DNA of 64,000 nt from contig NZ_JAMXBF010000001.1 in the NCBI RefSeq assembly GCF_023823685.1, positions 434,001-498,000 of the forward strand, read 5' to 3'. Made by a program: the position numbers and the translations under genes. Below the pieces are notes generated by a model. It did not search any database. It worked only from the letters and a program-made list of their open reading frames with translations, and was not told the DNA's origin. Source of the DNA: Pseudomonas subflava (GTDB lineage Bacteria; Pseudomonadota; Gammaproteobacteria; Pseudomonadales; Pseudomonadaceae). Shown one piece after another: positions 55,073-64,000 of the stretch (position 1 is the stretch's first letter; every line of letters begins with the position of its first letter).

Positions 55073-56218
55073 GACAGGTGCGCCGTGCGCACCGCCGGGG
55101 CTGCGTGCGGGTGCAGTTGGTGGGCTGCCGCTTTGCGGCGAGACCACCCTACGAGGGCGGCGTGCCGGCTGGGCATTGAGCGTTCGGGGGAGGCCCGTTC
55201 TGGCGGGCTTGCGACGTAGGGTGCGCCGCGCGCACCGCCAGGGCTGCGTGCGGCCGTATTTGGTGGGCTGCCGCTTTGCGGCGAGACCACCCTACGAGGG
55301 CGGCGTGCCGGCTGGGCATTGAGCGTTCGGGGGAGGCCCGTTCTGGCGGGCTTGCGACGTAGGGTGCGCCGCGCGCACCGCCAGGGCTGCGTGCGGCCGT
55401 ATTTGGTGGGCTGCCGCTTTGCGGCGAGACCACCCTCCGAGGGCGGCGTGTCTGCTGGGCGTTGAGGGTTCTGGGTCGCCCATTGTGGTTGGCTCGCGGC
55501 GAGGCATCGACGTAGGGTGCGCCGAGCGCACCGCCAGGGCTGCGTGCGGCCGTAGTTGGTGGGCTGCCGCTTTGCGGCGAGACCACCCTCCGAGGGCGGC
55601 GTGTCTGCTGGGCGTTGAGCGTTCGGGGACGCCCATTGTGGTTGGCTCGCGGCGAGGCATCGACGTAGGGTGCGCCGTGCGCACCGCCGGGGCTGCGTGC
55701 GAGCGTATTTGGTGGGCTGCCGCTTTGCGGCGAGACCACCCTACGAGGGCGGCGTGGCGGCTGGGCGTTGAGCGTTCGGGGACGCCCCTTGGGGTTGGCT
55801 CGCGGCGAGGCATCGACGTAGGGTGCGCCGTGCGCACCGCCGGGGCTGCGTGCGGGCGTAGTTGGTGGGCTGCCGCTTTGCGGCGAGACCACCCTACGAG
55901 GGCGGCGTGTCTGCTGGGCGTTGAGCGTTCGGGCGAGGCCCGTTGTGGCGGGCTACGCGGAGGGGCATTCGACGTAGGGTGCGCCGTGCGCTCCGCCGGG
56001 GCTGCGTGCGGGTGCGGTTGGTGGGCTGCCGCTTTGCGGCGAGACCACCCTACGAGGGTGACGTGCCGGCTGGGCGTTGAGCGTTCGAGGGAGGTCCGTT
56101 GTGGCGGGCTCTGCGGCGAGGCATCCGGCGTAGGGTGCGCCGTGCGCACCGCCGGGGCTGCGTGCGGGCGTATTTGGTGGGCTGCCGCTTTGCGGCGAGG
56201 CCGCCCTGCGCTGGCTGC
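55073..56218. repeat. Tandem array of about eight ~143-156-bp intergenic repeat units
   Basis: Units start (GTAGGGTGCGCC) at 55216, 55359, 55512, 55665, 55818, 55974 and 56130, with a truncated first unit from about 55073; periods 143, 153, 153, 153, 156, 156. Each unit holds a GGTGCGC/GCGCACC hairpin and a second hairpin TGGTGGGCTGCCGC..GCGGCGAGACCACC ending CCCTACG. The array fills the whole gap between aroP and the chemoreceptor gene. Units of 153 and 156 bp are multiples of three, which leaves long but spurious open frames on both strands. Confidence 0.9.
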
Positions 56219-56232
56219 TTGGAGGGCGCGGG

Positions 56233-57840
56233 TCAGGTCTGGAACTGCAGCACCGAACTCTGCATGCTGCGCGCGACCTTGTCCAGGTGCCGCGCGGCGG
56301 CGGCCAGTTCGTCCACGGTCTGGCTGTTCTGCTGCGACATGCGGGCGATCTGCTCGACGCGCTGGGCCACCTCGCCGGAGGCCTTGCTCTGCTCGCCGAT
56401 GGTGTGGGAAATCTCCTCCACCACCTCGGCCGCCCGCTGGGCGCCGCCGCGAATCTCGCTGATCGACTCGCCGGCCTGGCGCGCCAGGTGCACGCCGTCG
56501 TTCACCTGCGTTACCCCGGCCTGCATGCTGTTCACCGCCTGCGTCGTGCTGCTGCGAATGCGTTCGATCATGCCGGTGATCTCCTGGGTCGACTGCGCCG
56601 TGCGCGCCGCCAGGTTGCGCACCTCGTCGGCGACCACGGCGAAGCCGCGGCCGGCCTCGCCGGCACGCGCCGCCTCGATGGCGGCGTTGAGCGCCAGCAG
56701 GTTCGTCTGCTCGGCGATGCCGTTGATCACCTGGATGATCGAGTGGATTTCCTCGGACGACTGGCCCAGCGCGGTGATGGTGGTGGACGACTCGTTGACC
56801 GCCTCGGCGATGCGGCTCATGCCGTCGACCACGCCGAGAATCACCTGACCGCCGTCGCTGGCCAGCCGCTCGGACTGGGATGAAATGGTCTGCGCGTTGC
56901 GTGCGTGCTCGGCGATCTGCGCGATGTTGAGGATCATCTGCTCCATGGCCGCGGCCATGCTGGTGGCATTGTCCGACTCCTCGTGAGCGCTGTGGACGAT
57001 GCTCTGCGAGGCGCCGCTGAGGTTCTGCGCGGTGTCCTGCAGCTGTTCGCTATCGCGGCGAATGGTCTCGATCATCTGCTTGAGGTTGTTCTGCATGTCG
57101 GCCAGCGACTGCTGCAGCTGGCCGGCTTCGTCGTTGCTGTCGACCTGGATGATGCTGCGCAGGTTGCCCTGGGCGATGGCGCGGGCCACGGCAACAGTCT
57201 TGCCGAGCGGACGAAGCACGGCCTTCATCAGGTGGCCAGTAAGCAGGGCGAGCAGCAGGCAGACCAGCAGGATGCCGCCGACCAGCAGCCAGGCGGCGTT
57301 GCGCGTGGCCGCCTGGCTCTCGGCACGTACCTGGGCGGCGTGCTGTTCGATCAGCTCGCTCAAGGCCTCGTTCTTCGCTTCCAGTTCGGAAAAGCTCTGC
57401 TCGAACGCCGGCATCTCGCCGCGTGCGCGCTGCGGGTCGCCCAGGGCCAGGCCGACGATGCGCTCGGCCTGGGCGATGTAGGCGTTGAGCGCCGGTTGCG
57501 ACTGGCCGATGGCGCTGCGGATTTCCTCGCTCAGCGGCAGCTCGGCGTTGGCCGCCATGGTGCGCTGGAACCACTGGCTGTGTTCGCGCAGGTCGGCCCG
57601 GACCTGCTCGGCCGCCGCCGTGTCGCCCGGCTGGGCATAGAAGGCGGCCAGCACGTCGGCGCGCAGGGCGTCGTGCATCATGTCGCCTTCCAGGTGGTTG
57701 CGCAGGGCACTGACGCTCAGCTCGCTGTCCGCGAGCACCTCGCTCAGGCGCATCTGCCCCCAGAAGCCGACGCCGCCGAGCAGGGTGGCGGCGACCACGC
57801 TGATGGCGCCGCAGGCGATCATTTTCTGGCGGATGTTCAT
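56233..57840 (-). CDS. Methyl-accepting chemotaxis protein
   Basis: A 535-residue chemoreceptor. TM1 is at about 9-28, a helical periplasmic sensor of about 155 residues follows (probably a four-helix bundle), TM2 is at about 185-207, then HAMP ([18 protein letters not shown]). The cytoplasmic signalling hairpin has the conserved tip [20 protein letters not shown]. No CheR-docking pentapeptide is seen at the C-terminus (ends SSVLQFQT). Ligand unknown. GGAGA precedes the start. The 3' end abuts the tandem repeat array. Confidence 0.93.
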   Translation of the reverse strand: MNIRQKMIACGAISVVAATLLGGVGFWGQMRLSEVLADSELSVSALRNHLEGDMMHDALRADVLAAFYAQPGDTAAAEQVRADLREHSQWFQRTMAANAELPLSEEIRSAIGQSQPALNAYIAQAERIVGLALGDPQRARGEMPAFEQSFSELEAKNEALSELIEQHAAQVRAESQAATRNAAWLLVGGILLVCLLLALLTGHLMKAVLRPLGKTVAVARAIAQGNLRSIIQVDSNDEAGQLQQSLADMQNNLKQMIETIRRDSEQLQDTAQNLSGASQSIVHSAHEESDNATSMAAAMEQMILNIAQIAEHARNAQTISSQSERLASDGGQVILGVVDGMSRIAEAVNESSTTITALGQSSEEIHSIIQVINGIAEQTNLLALNAAIEAARAGEAGRGFAVVADEVRNLAARTAQSTQEITGMIERIRSSTTQAVNSMQAGVTQVNDGVHLARQAGESISEIRGGAQRAAEVVEEISHTIGEQSKASGEVAQRVEQIARMSQQNSQTVDELAAAARHLDKVARSMQSSVLQFQT

Positions 57841-57902
57841 GCTGCTGTCTCCGAGGGCCGACTGTTCGTCAAGCCTAGTTCAGAGGCGGCAGCGCGCGAG
57901 GC

Positions 57903-58946
57903 TCAGGGCTTTTCCTGCAGCGCCCTGGACCAGGCCAGCAGCGCTATCGGCTGGCGCTCGTCCCAGATGCGCCGCCAGAGCACCTGCAACTGTTCGGCGC
58001 CGCCGCGGCTGAAGGGCAGACGGTCCACCCAGGGCAGCGGCTGCCACTGGCCGTCGCTCCGCTCGGCCATGACGAAGCGGAAGGGGTGGTAGCCGGTCAT
58101 GCCCAGGCGCAGGTCGGTGACGATCAGTTGGTCGCCGACCTGGTCGTAGCGCAGCACGCCGTGGGTGAACCATTCCAGGCGCTGGTGCTGCGGCGAGTCG
58201 CGCAGCCGTTCGGCCAGCTCGGTGCCACGCGGGATGCGCTCGAGCCGCGGCGGGCGCTCGTCGAACCAGCTGACCAATGCCTCGTGGTAGTCGGCGCCGT
58301 CCACCACCGTCACCCGCCACAGCAGGCTGTTGAACGGCGTCGGCGTGCTGAACAGCACGTCGGACTGGATGCCGCGCTCGGCCAGCACATCCTGTACGCG
58401 CTGTTCGGCCATCCACTTGCCGGCCAGGGTGCTGGCCAGGTACACGCTGGACAGGCACAGCGCCGAGATCGCCAGCCACTGCGGGCGGTCACGCAGGCCG
58501 CGGACCAGGCCGACCACCACCGCCACCAGCAGCGGCACGGTGTACAGCGGGTCGATGATGAAGATCGACGACCAGGCGATCGGCGGCGTCTGCAGCGGCC
58601 AGAACAGCTGGGTGCCGTAGCTGGTGAAGGCATCGAGCAGCGGGTGGGTGATCAACACCAGCCACACGGCGAAGAACAGCCGTCGCCCCGAGTAGCCCGG
58701 ATCGGGCCGCAGCCAGCGCGCCAGCAGGGTGATCGCCACCGCCAGCAGGCTGAGCACCAGCAGTGAGTGGCTGAAGCCGCGATGGTAGGTCATGTCGGCC
58801 ACGGCGTCGCCGTAATCGATCACCACGTCGAGGTCGGGCAGGGTGCCGAGCATGGCGCCGTAGAGCAGCGCGCGGCGGCCCTGCCAGCGGCCGAGCAGGG
58901 CGCCCTGAATGCTGGCGCCGAGTACCGCCTGGGTGAGTGAATCCAT
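57903..58946 (-). CDS. Membrane-bound metal-dependent hydrolase-like protein (YdjM/DUF457 family)
   Basis: A 347-residue protein with several hydrophobic helices. N-terminal features are MDSLTQAVLGASIQGALLG, GTLPDLDVVIDYGD and HRGFSHSLLVL, and later THPLLDAFTSYG: the Asp/His pattern of the YdjM/YbcI 'metal-dependent hydrolase' family. A soluble C-terminal region of about 150 residues follows. Enzymatic activity has rarely been shown for the family. The start at 58946 has AAGGAC upstream; the longer frame to 59030 lacks one. It is divergent from edd. Confidence 0.85.
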   Translation of the reverse strand: MDSLTQAVLGASIQGALLGRWQGRRALLYGAMLGTLPDLDVVIDYGDAVADMTYHRGFSHSLLVLSLLAVAITLLARWLRPDPGYSGRRLFFAVWLVLITHPLLDAFTSYGTQLFWPLQTPPIAWSSIFIIDPLYTVPLLVAVVVGLVRGLRDRPQWLAISALCLSSVYLASTLAGKWMAEQRVQDVLAERGIQSDVLFSTPTPFNSLLWRVTVVDGADYHEALVSWFDERPPRLERIPRGTELAERLRDSPQHQRLEWFTHGVLRYDQVGDQLIVTDLRLGMTGYHPFRFVMAERSDGQWQPLPWVDRLPFSRGGAEQLQVLWRRIWDERQPIALLAWSRALQEKP

Positions 58947-59080
58947 GATGCGTCCTTGAGAAAGCCAGGCGGCTACGTTAGCGCCGGTGCGGTATGGGCG
59001 GCAGCCCGGAATTCCGACGAAAGATTTCAACCGCCTGCGGGGTTACAGTGTCGCAATAGCAAAGCCTGAGGAGCCGACCC

Positions 59081-60900
<1,820 letters not shown>

Positions 60901-60904
<4 letters not shown>

Positions 60905-61617
60905 GCGACGTCGCCGACCTGATCCTGCCGGACGGTGTGCTGGGCCACACCCACGCCGATGCCGCGGCCATGGCCGAGGCCTTGGCGGAGCAGGTGGCCG
61001 AGGCGCTGCGCGGCGCCGTGGCCGAGCGGGGCCGGGCGCTGCTAGTGGTGTCCGGCGGGCGCAGCCCGGTGCCGTTCTTCGAGCGGCTTTCGCGTGAAGA
61101 CCTGCCCTGGGCCAAGGTCCAGGTGAGCCTGGCCGACGAGCGCTGGGTGCCGCCGAGCCATGCCGACAGCAACGAGGCGCTGGCGCGCCGTCACCTGCTG
61201 CAGGGGCCTGCGGCCCAGGCGACGATGCTCGGCCTGTATCGGGCGGCGGAGGATCTGGACGAGGCGGCACGGCTGGCCGAGCAGGCCCTGGCCGGGCTGC
61301 CGGCCATCGACGTGCTGGTGCTGGGCATGGGCGACGACGGCCACACCGCCTCGCTGTTTCCCGACAGCCCGAATCTGACCGCCGCGCTCGACGCCGGCTG
61401 CCCGCGCCGGGTGTTGCCGATGCAGGCGCCGAGCGAGCCCCGCCAGCGCCTGACCCTGACGCTGCCGGCGCTGGCCGGGGCGCACCTGGCGCTGCTGGCG
61501 ATCCAGGGGGCCGGCAAGCTGGCTACGCTGAACCAGGCCCTGCGGCCGGGGCCCGCCAGCGAATTGCCGATCCGCGCATTCCTGCAGGCGCCGCTGCAGG
61601 TGCATTGGTCGCCGTAA
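60901..61617 (+). CDS. pgl: 6-Phosphogluconolactonase
   Basis: A 238-residue lactonase of the DevB/SOL type. Motifs: [18 protein letters not shown] near residue 47, [12 protein letters not shown] near 75, [19 protein letters not shown] near 138. It hydrolyses 6-phosphogluconolactone, supplying the substrate of Edd. The ATGA overlap with edd implies translational coupling. In the common Pseudomonas layout pgl is in zwf-pgl-eda and edd is with glk, so this edd-pgl pair is an unusual arrangement. No zwf, eda or glk is in the window. Confidence 0.93.
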
Positions 61618-61643
61618 CGGCGCGAGGTGCGTGCGAGGGAGGC

Positions 61644-61664
61644 GGTGTGCACGGCGCACCCTAC
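61644..61664. repeat. Dispersed GTAGGGTGCGCC-family palindrome (inverse orientation)
   Basis: GGTGTGC-ACG-GCGCACCCTAC, the reverse complement of the element at 11282 and 40791, 26 bp after the pgl stop. Confidence 0.65.
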
Positions 61665-61839
61665 GATCTGCGCCGTGACCTTTCTGTGCAGGCACAATCT
61701 GCGGCGGCGGCGAAAATTTTTTCGCGGGCCTGTCGATTTGCCGAAACGCCAATCGACCAAGGGACAGAACCCCCTGTCGGGGTTCATCGATCAGCCCGGG
61801 TCGCCCTTCGGCGAGCCCACCACGACGAGGAGAAGGACG

Positions 61840-62262
61840 ATGCGATTCATGGTGATAGTCAAGGCCACGGCCGATTCGGAAGCCGGCGTGATGCCCAGCG
61901 AGGAACTGCTGGCGGCCATGGGCAAGTACAACGAGGAACTGGTGGCCGCCGGCATCATGAAGGCCGGCGAGGGCCTGCACCCGAGCAGCAAGGGCGTGCG
62001 CGTGCGTTTCTCCGGGGCCGACCGCAGCGTGATCGACGGGCCCTTCGCCGAAACCAAGGAGCTGATCGCCGGCTTCTGGCTGTGGGAAGTCGGCTCGCTG
62101 GAAGAGTGCATCGAGTGGGTCAAGCGCTGCCCCAACCCGATGCCGGGCGAGTCGGATATCGAGATCCGCCAGGTGTTCGAGGCCGAGGACTTCGGCGAGG
62201 AATTCACCCCCGAGCTGCGCGAGCAGGAAGAACGCCTGCGCGCCCGCCTGGCCAACGAATAA
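61840..62262 (+). CDS. YciI-family protein with DGPF motif
   Basis: A 140-residue dimeric alpha-beta-barrel protein of the YCII/DGPF type. The motif VIDGPFAETKELIAGFWLWE is diagnostic, after RFMVIVKATADSEAG at the N-terminus. Such proteins are often linked to VOC proteins and ECF sigma factors; here only the VOC partner is adjacent (11 bp downstream). The start at 61840 has a strong GAGGAGAAGG. The frame extends upstream without codon sense. Function unknown. Confidence 0.9.
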   Translation: MRFMVIVKATADSEAGVMPSEELLAAMGKYNEELVAAGIMKAGEGLHPSSKGVRVRFSGADRSVIDGPFAETKELIAGFWLWEVGSLEECIEWVKRCPNPMPGESDIEIRQVFEAEDFGEEFTPELREQEERLRARLANE

Positions 62263-62273
62263 GGAGAGACGCG

Positions 62274-62696
62274 ATGAACATCCATGCCTACCTGATCTTC
62301 GACGGCAACTGTGCCGAGGCCTTCCGCTTCTACCAGCAGGTGCTCGGCGGGGAGCTGCAGGTGATGACCTTCGGCGACAGCCCGGCCTGCGGCGATGTGG
62401 CGCCGGAGCACCGCGACCACACCATGCACGCCTGCCTGTGCGTCGGCGACCAGCTGCTGATGGCCTCCGACTGCATGCCGGGCGATGACCACGAGGGCGT
62501 CAAGGGCTGCCACATGTCGATCCAGGCCGACGACATGGCCCACGCCGAGCGCCTGTATCGGGAGCTCGGCGCCCAGGGCTCGGTGCAGATGGAGCTGCAG
62601 AGGACCTTCTGGGCCGAGGGCTTCGCCATGCTCACCGACCGCTTCGGCGTGCCGTGGATGATCAACTACAGCGGCGACTGCCAGCCCCCGGCCTGA
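62274..62696 (+). CDS. VOC-family protein (PhnB-like glyoxalase fold)
   Basis: A 140-residue protein: AYLIFDGNCAEAFRFYQQVLGG, then MTFGDSP and DHTMHACLCVGDQLLMASDC, ending TDRFGVPWMINYSG, which is the PhnB/DUF1338-like vicinal-oxygen-chelate pattern. Catalytic activity is uncertain. AAGGAG lies before ATG 62274, and the gene is in an operon with the YciI-like gene. Confidence 0.9.
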   Translation: MNIHAYLIFDGNCAEAFRFYQQVLGGELQVMTFGDSPACGDVAPEHRDHTMHACLCVGDQLLMASDCMPGDDHEGVKGCHMSIQADDMAHAERLYRELGAQGSVQMELQRTFWAEGFAMLTDRFGVPWMINYSGDCQPPA

Positions 62697-63079
62697 GCCT
62701 CAGACGGCCCGCTGCAGCGCCTCGGTGGTTTCCCGGTCGAACTGCTCGCGCAGGCATGCCTGCGCCTCGTTCATCGGTGGGCTGGGATTGGTTAGCGCGT
62801 GTGCGGCAGGTCCGCCGAGGCATGCGGGGGGGGGCGTATCTCGGTTCTGCCGCGACGCCAGCGAACTCCGACGGCACCGGCACGTTTACTCTCGTGCATG
62901 TCCTCAATCGCGCCGAGTTCTTTGGTGGCCGGTCGAGGCCCGCGGAGCGGATGACCCTTATGATGTCGGCTAGCGCACGGCATGCGCTGGCCTTCTCGAA
63001 GGGCAGGCCACGGAGAAAGCTGCAGGGCCGGCAATGCGCGCCGGGGTATGCTGGGCGGATTTTTTCGAGGCCGTTTTTC
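62697..63079. other. 383-bp gap with a possible gene remnant
   Basis: No complete gene is seen. A minus-strand frame at 62774-62700 reads MNEAQACLREQFDRETTEAL and ends four residues later at a TGA. It resembles a natural C-terminus but has no body. A G9 run lies at 62826-62834. Confidence 0.3.
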
Positions 63080-63493
63080 ATGCTGGTGATTTCCAACAGC
63101 GTCCACCTACCCGATAGCGAGGTCGAGCTGACCGCCATACGCGCCCAGGGTGCCGGCGGGCAGAACGTCAACAAGGTCTCCAGCGCCGTGCACCTGCGCT
63201 TCGACAGCCAGGCCTCGTCGCTGCCGCCGTTCTACAAGGAGCGCCTGCTGCAGCTGCGCGACAGCCGCATCACCGAAGACGGTGTGGTGATCATCAAGGC
63301 CCAGCAGTACCGCACCCAGGAGCAGAACCGCGCCGACGCCCTGGAACGCCTGGCCGAGCTGATCCGCAGCGCCGGCAAGACCGAGAAGGCGCGCCGCCCG
63401 ACCAAGCCGACCCTAGGCTCGAAGAAGCGCCGCCTGGAGGGCAAGTCCAAGCGCGGCGCGATCAAGGCCGGACGCGGCAAGGTGGATTACTGA
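63080..63493 (+). CDS. arfB: Alternative ribosome-rescue peptidyl-tRNA hydrolase ArfB
   Basis: A 137-residue YaeJ/ArfB protein. The catalytic GGQ is in IRAQGAGGQNVNKVSSAVHL, and the basic C-terminal tail (KPTLGSKKRRLEGKSKRGAI) enters the empty mRNA channel of stalled ribosomes. It releases nascent chains from non-stop complexes independently of tmRNA. GAGG lies nine bases before ATG 63080. Length and tail are typical. Downstream lies a repeat array. Confidence 0.95.
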   Translation: MLVISNSVHLPDSEVELTAIRAQGAGGQNVNKVSSAVHLRFDSQASSLPPFYKERLLQLRDSRITEDGVVIIKAQQYRTQEQNRADALERLAELIRSAGKTEKARRPTKPTLGSKKRRLEGKSKRGAIKAGRGKVDY

Positions 63494-63534
63494 GGCCACG
63501 ACTTCGCCGTCCCATGCTCCGAGCCAGCGCCGGA

Positions 63535-64000
63535 TACCACATGGCGGGCTGCCGCTGCGCGGCGAGGCCGCCCTACGGGGTGAGCGGGTGGTTGCGGCGT
63601 TATGGCCGGCGTCGGGCTCGTAGGGTGGTCTCGGAGCGAAGCGACAGCCCACCGACCGTGGCACTCCGGAGTCTCCCTTGGCGGGCTGCCGCTACGCGGC
63701 GAGGCCGCCCTACGGGAGTGGCGGGTGGTTGCGGCGTTATGGCTGGCGTCGGGCTCGTAGGGTGGTCTCGGAGCGTAGCGACAGCCCACCGACCGTGGCG
63801 CACCGGGCTTCCTTGGCGGGCTGCCGCTGCGCGGCAAGGCCGCCCTACGGGTGGGCGGGTGTGGCGGGTGGTTGCGGCGTCATGGCCGGCGTCGGGCTCC
63901 GTAGGGTGGTCTCGGAGCGCAGCGACAGCCCACCGACGGTGGCGTACGGGACTTCACTTGGCAGGCTGCCGCTTGCGCGGCGAGGCCGCCCTACGGTGTG
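63535..64000. repeat. Tandem array of ~137-144-bp units, continuing off the right edge
   Basis: GTAGGGTGGTCTCGGAGCG recurs at 63620, 63757 and 63901. Between these lies GGCGGGCTGCCGCT..GCGGCGAGGCCGCCCTACG in opposite orientation. Both are variants of the hairpin seen in the 55-kb array (TGGTGGGCTGCCGC..), so each unit is an inverted pair. No gene is present in this stretch. Confidence 0.85.

Noticed and set aside
55073..56218. CRISPR array
   Set aside because: Units of ~153 bp with conserved 'spacers', internal palindromes and no cas genes are not CRISPR.
55149..56462. Repetitive open frames of 247-347 codons on both strands over the tandem array
   Set aside because: They exist because the repeat unit is a multiple of three. 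The frames differ between strands and no ribosome site or domain is seen.

Overview
The window is high-GC gammaproteobacterial DNA that looks like the genus Pseudomonas. The signs are an NAGGN osmoprotectant operon, the fumC / DUF2804 / DUF2059 / bolA / trhO / DsbA-like / ABC gene order (which I recall as similar to the PA0854-PA0860 region of P. aeruginosa), a two-domain polyphosphate:AMP phosphotransferase, Entner-Doudoroff genes, and Pseudomonas-type REP and 'GTAGGGTG' intergenic repeats. No rRNA, tRNA, CRISPR array, integrase or intact insertion sequence was seen.

Layout. 1-872: start of a 7TM-DISM sensor running off the left edge. 977-5794: NAGGN operon (asnO, ngg, M42 peptidase), divergent from a MarR regulator. 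6.4-11.9 kb: mnmC, pap, a DUF6316 protein, a DMT-type permease and a flavodoxin-fold oxidoreductase. 11.9-19.0 kb: conserved block fumC, DUF2804, DUF2059, bolA, trhO, DsbA-like and ABC exporter, closed by a strong bidirectional terminator. 19.0-33.4 kb: one minus-strand unit of about 14 kb. It encodes a membrane-fusion adaptor, a GAF-HlyD fusion adaptor, an M50 metalloprotease-HlyD fusion, a sulfotransferase, a ~2,460-residue adhesin with an N-terminal LEPR motif and DUF4347, and a TolC-family outer-membrane lipoprotein. It carries no ABC ATPase or other energised pump and is the strongest candidate for an under-described system. 34-37.7 kb: a coiled-coil membrane protein, a MocR-type regulator and CcoG. 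37.9-39.4 kb: a lone RTX protein. 39.7-43.9 kb: tyrosine/homogentisate catabolism (hppD, hmgA, fahA, maiA). 43.9-48.0 kb: a repeat-rich accessory stretch with two diverged, inverted copies of a structured ~235-nt element, two small exported proteins and an AT-rich orphan with a possible nuclease motif. 48.0-55.1 kb: Lrp regulator, fused indolepyruvate:ferredoxin oxidoreductase, amino-acid dehydrogenase and AroP permease, forming a plausible aromatic amino-acid oxidation module. 55.1-56.2 kb: about eight tandem copies of a ~153-bp repeat. 56.2-63.5 kb: chemoreceptor, membrane-bound hydrolase-like protein, edd-pgl, YciI/VOC pair and arfB. 63.5 kb to the right edge: a second tandem repeat array.

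How the genes work together. Three metabolic themes recur: osmoadaptation (NAGGN), aromatic amino-acid uptake and breakdown (AroP, dehydrogenase, IOR, and the HPP-to-fumarate/acetoacetate route) and Entner-Doudoroff sugar catabolism. The 19-33 kb unit is read as a self-contained export and surface-display locus in which all non-substrate parts except the sulfotransferase are envelope-spanning or adaptor proteins. Functions come from motif recognition and remembered family knowledge; no database search was possible.
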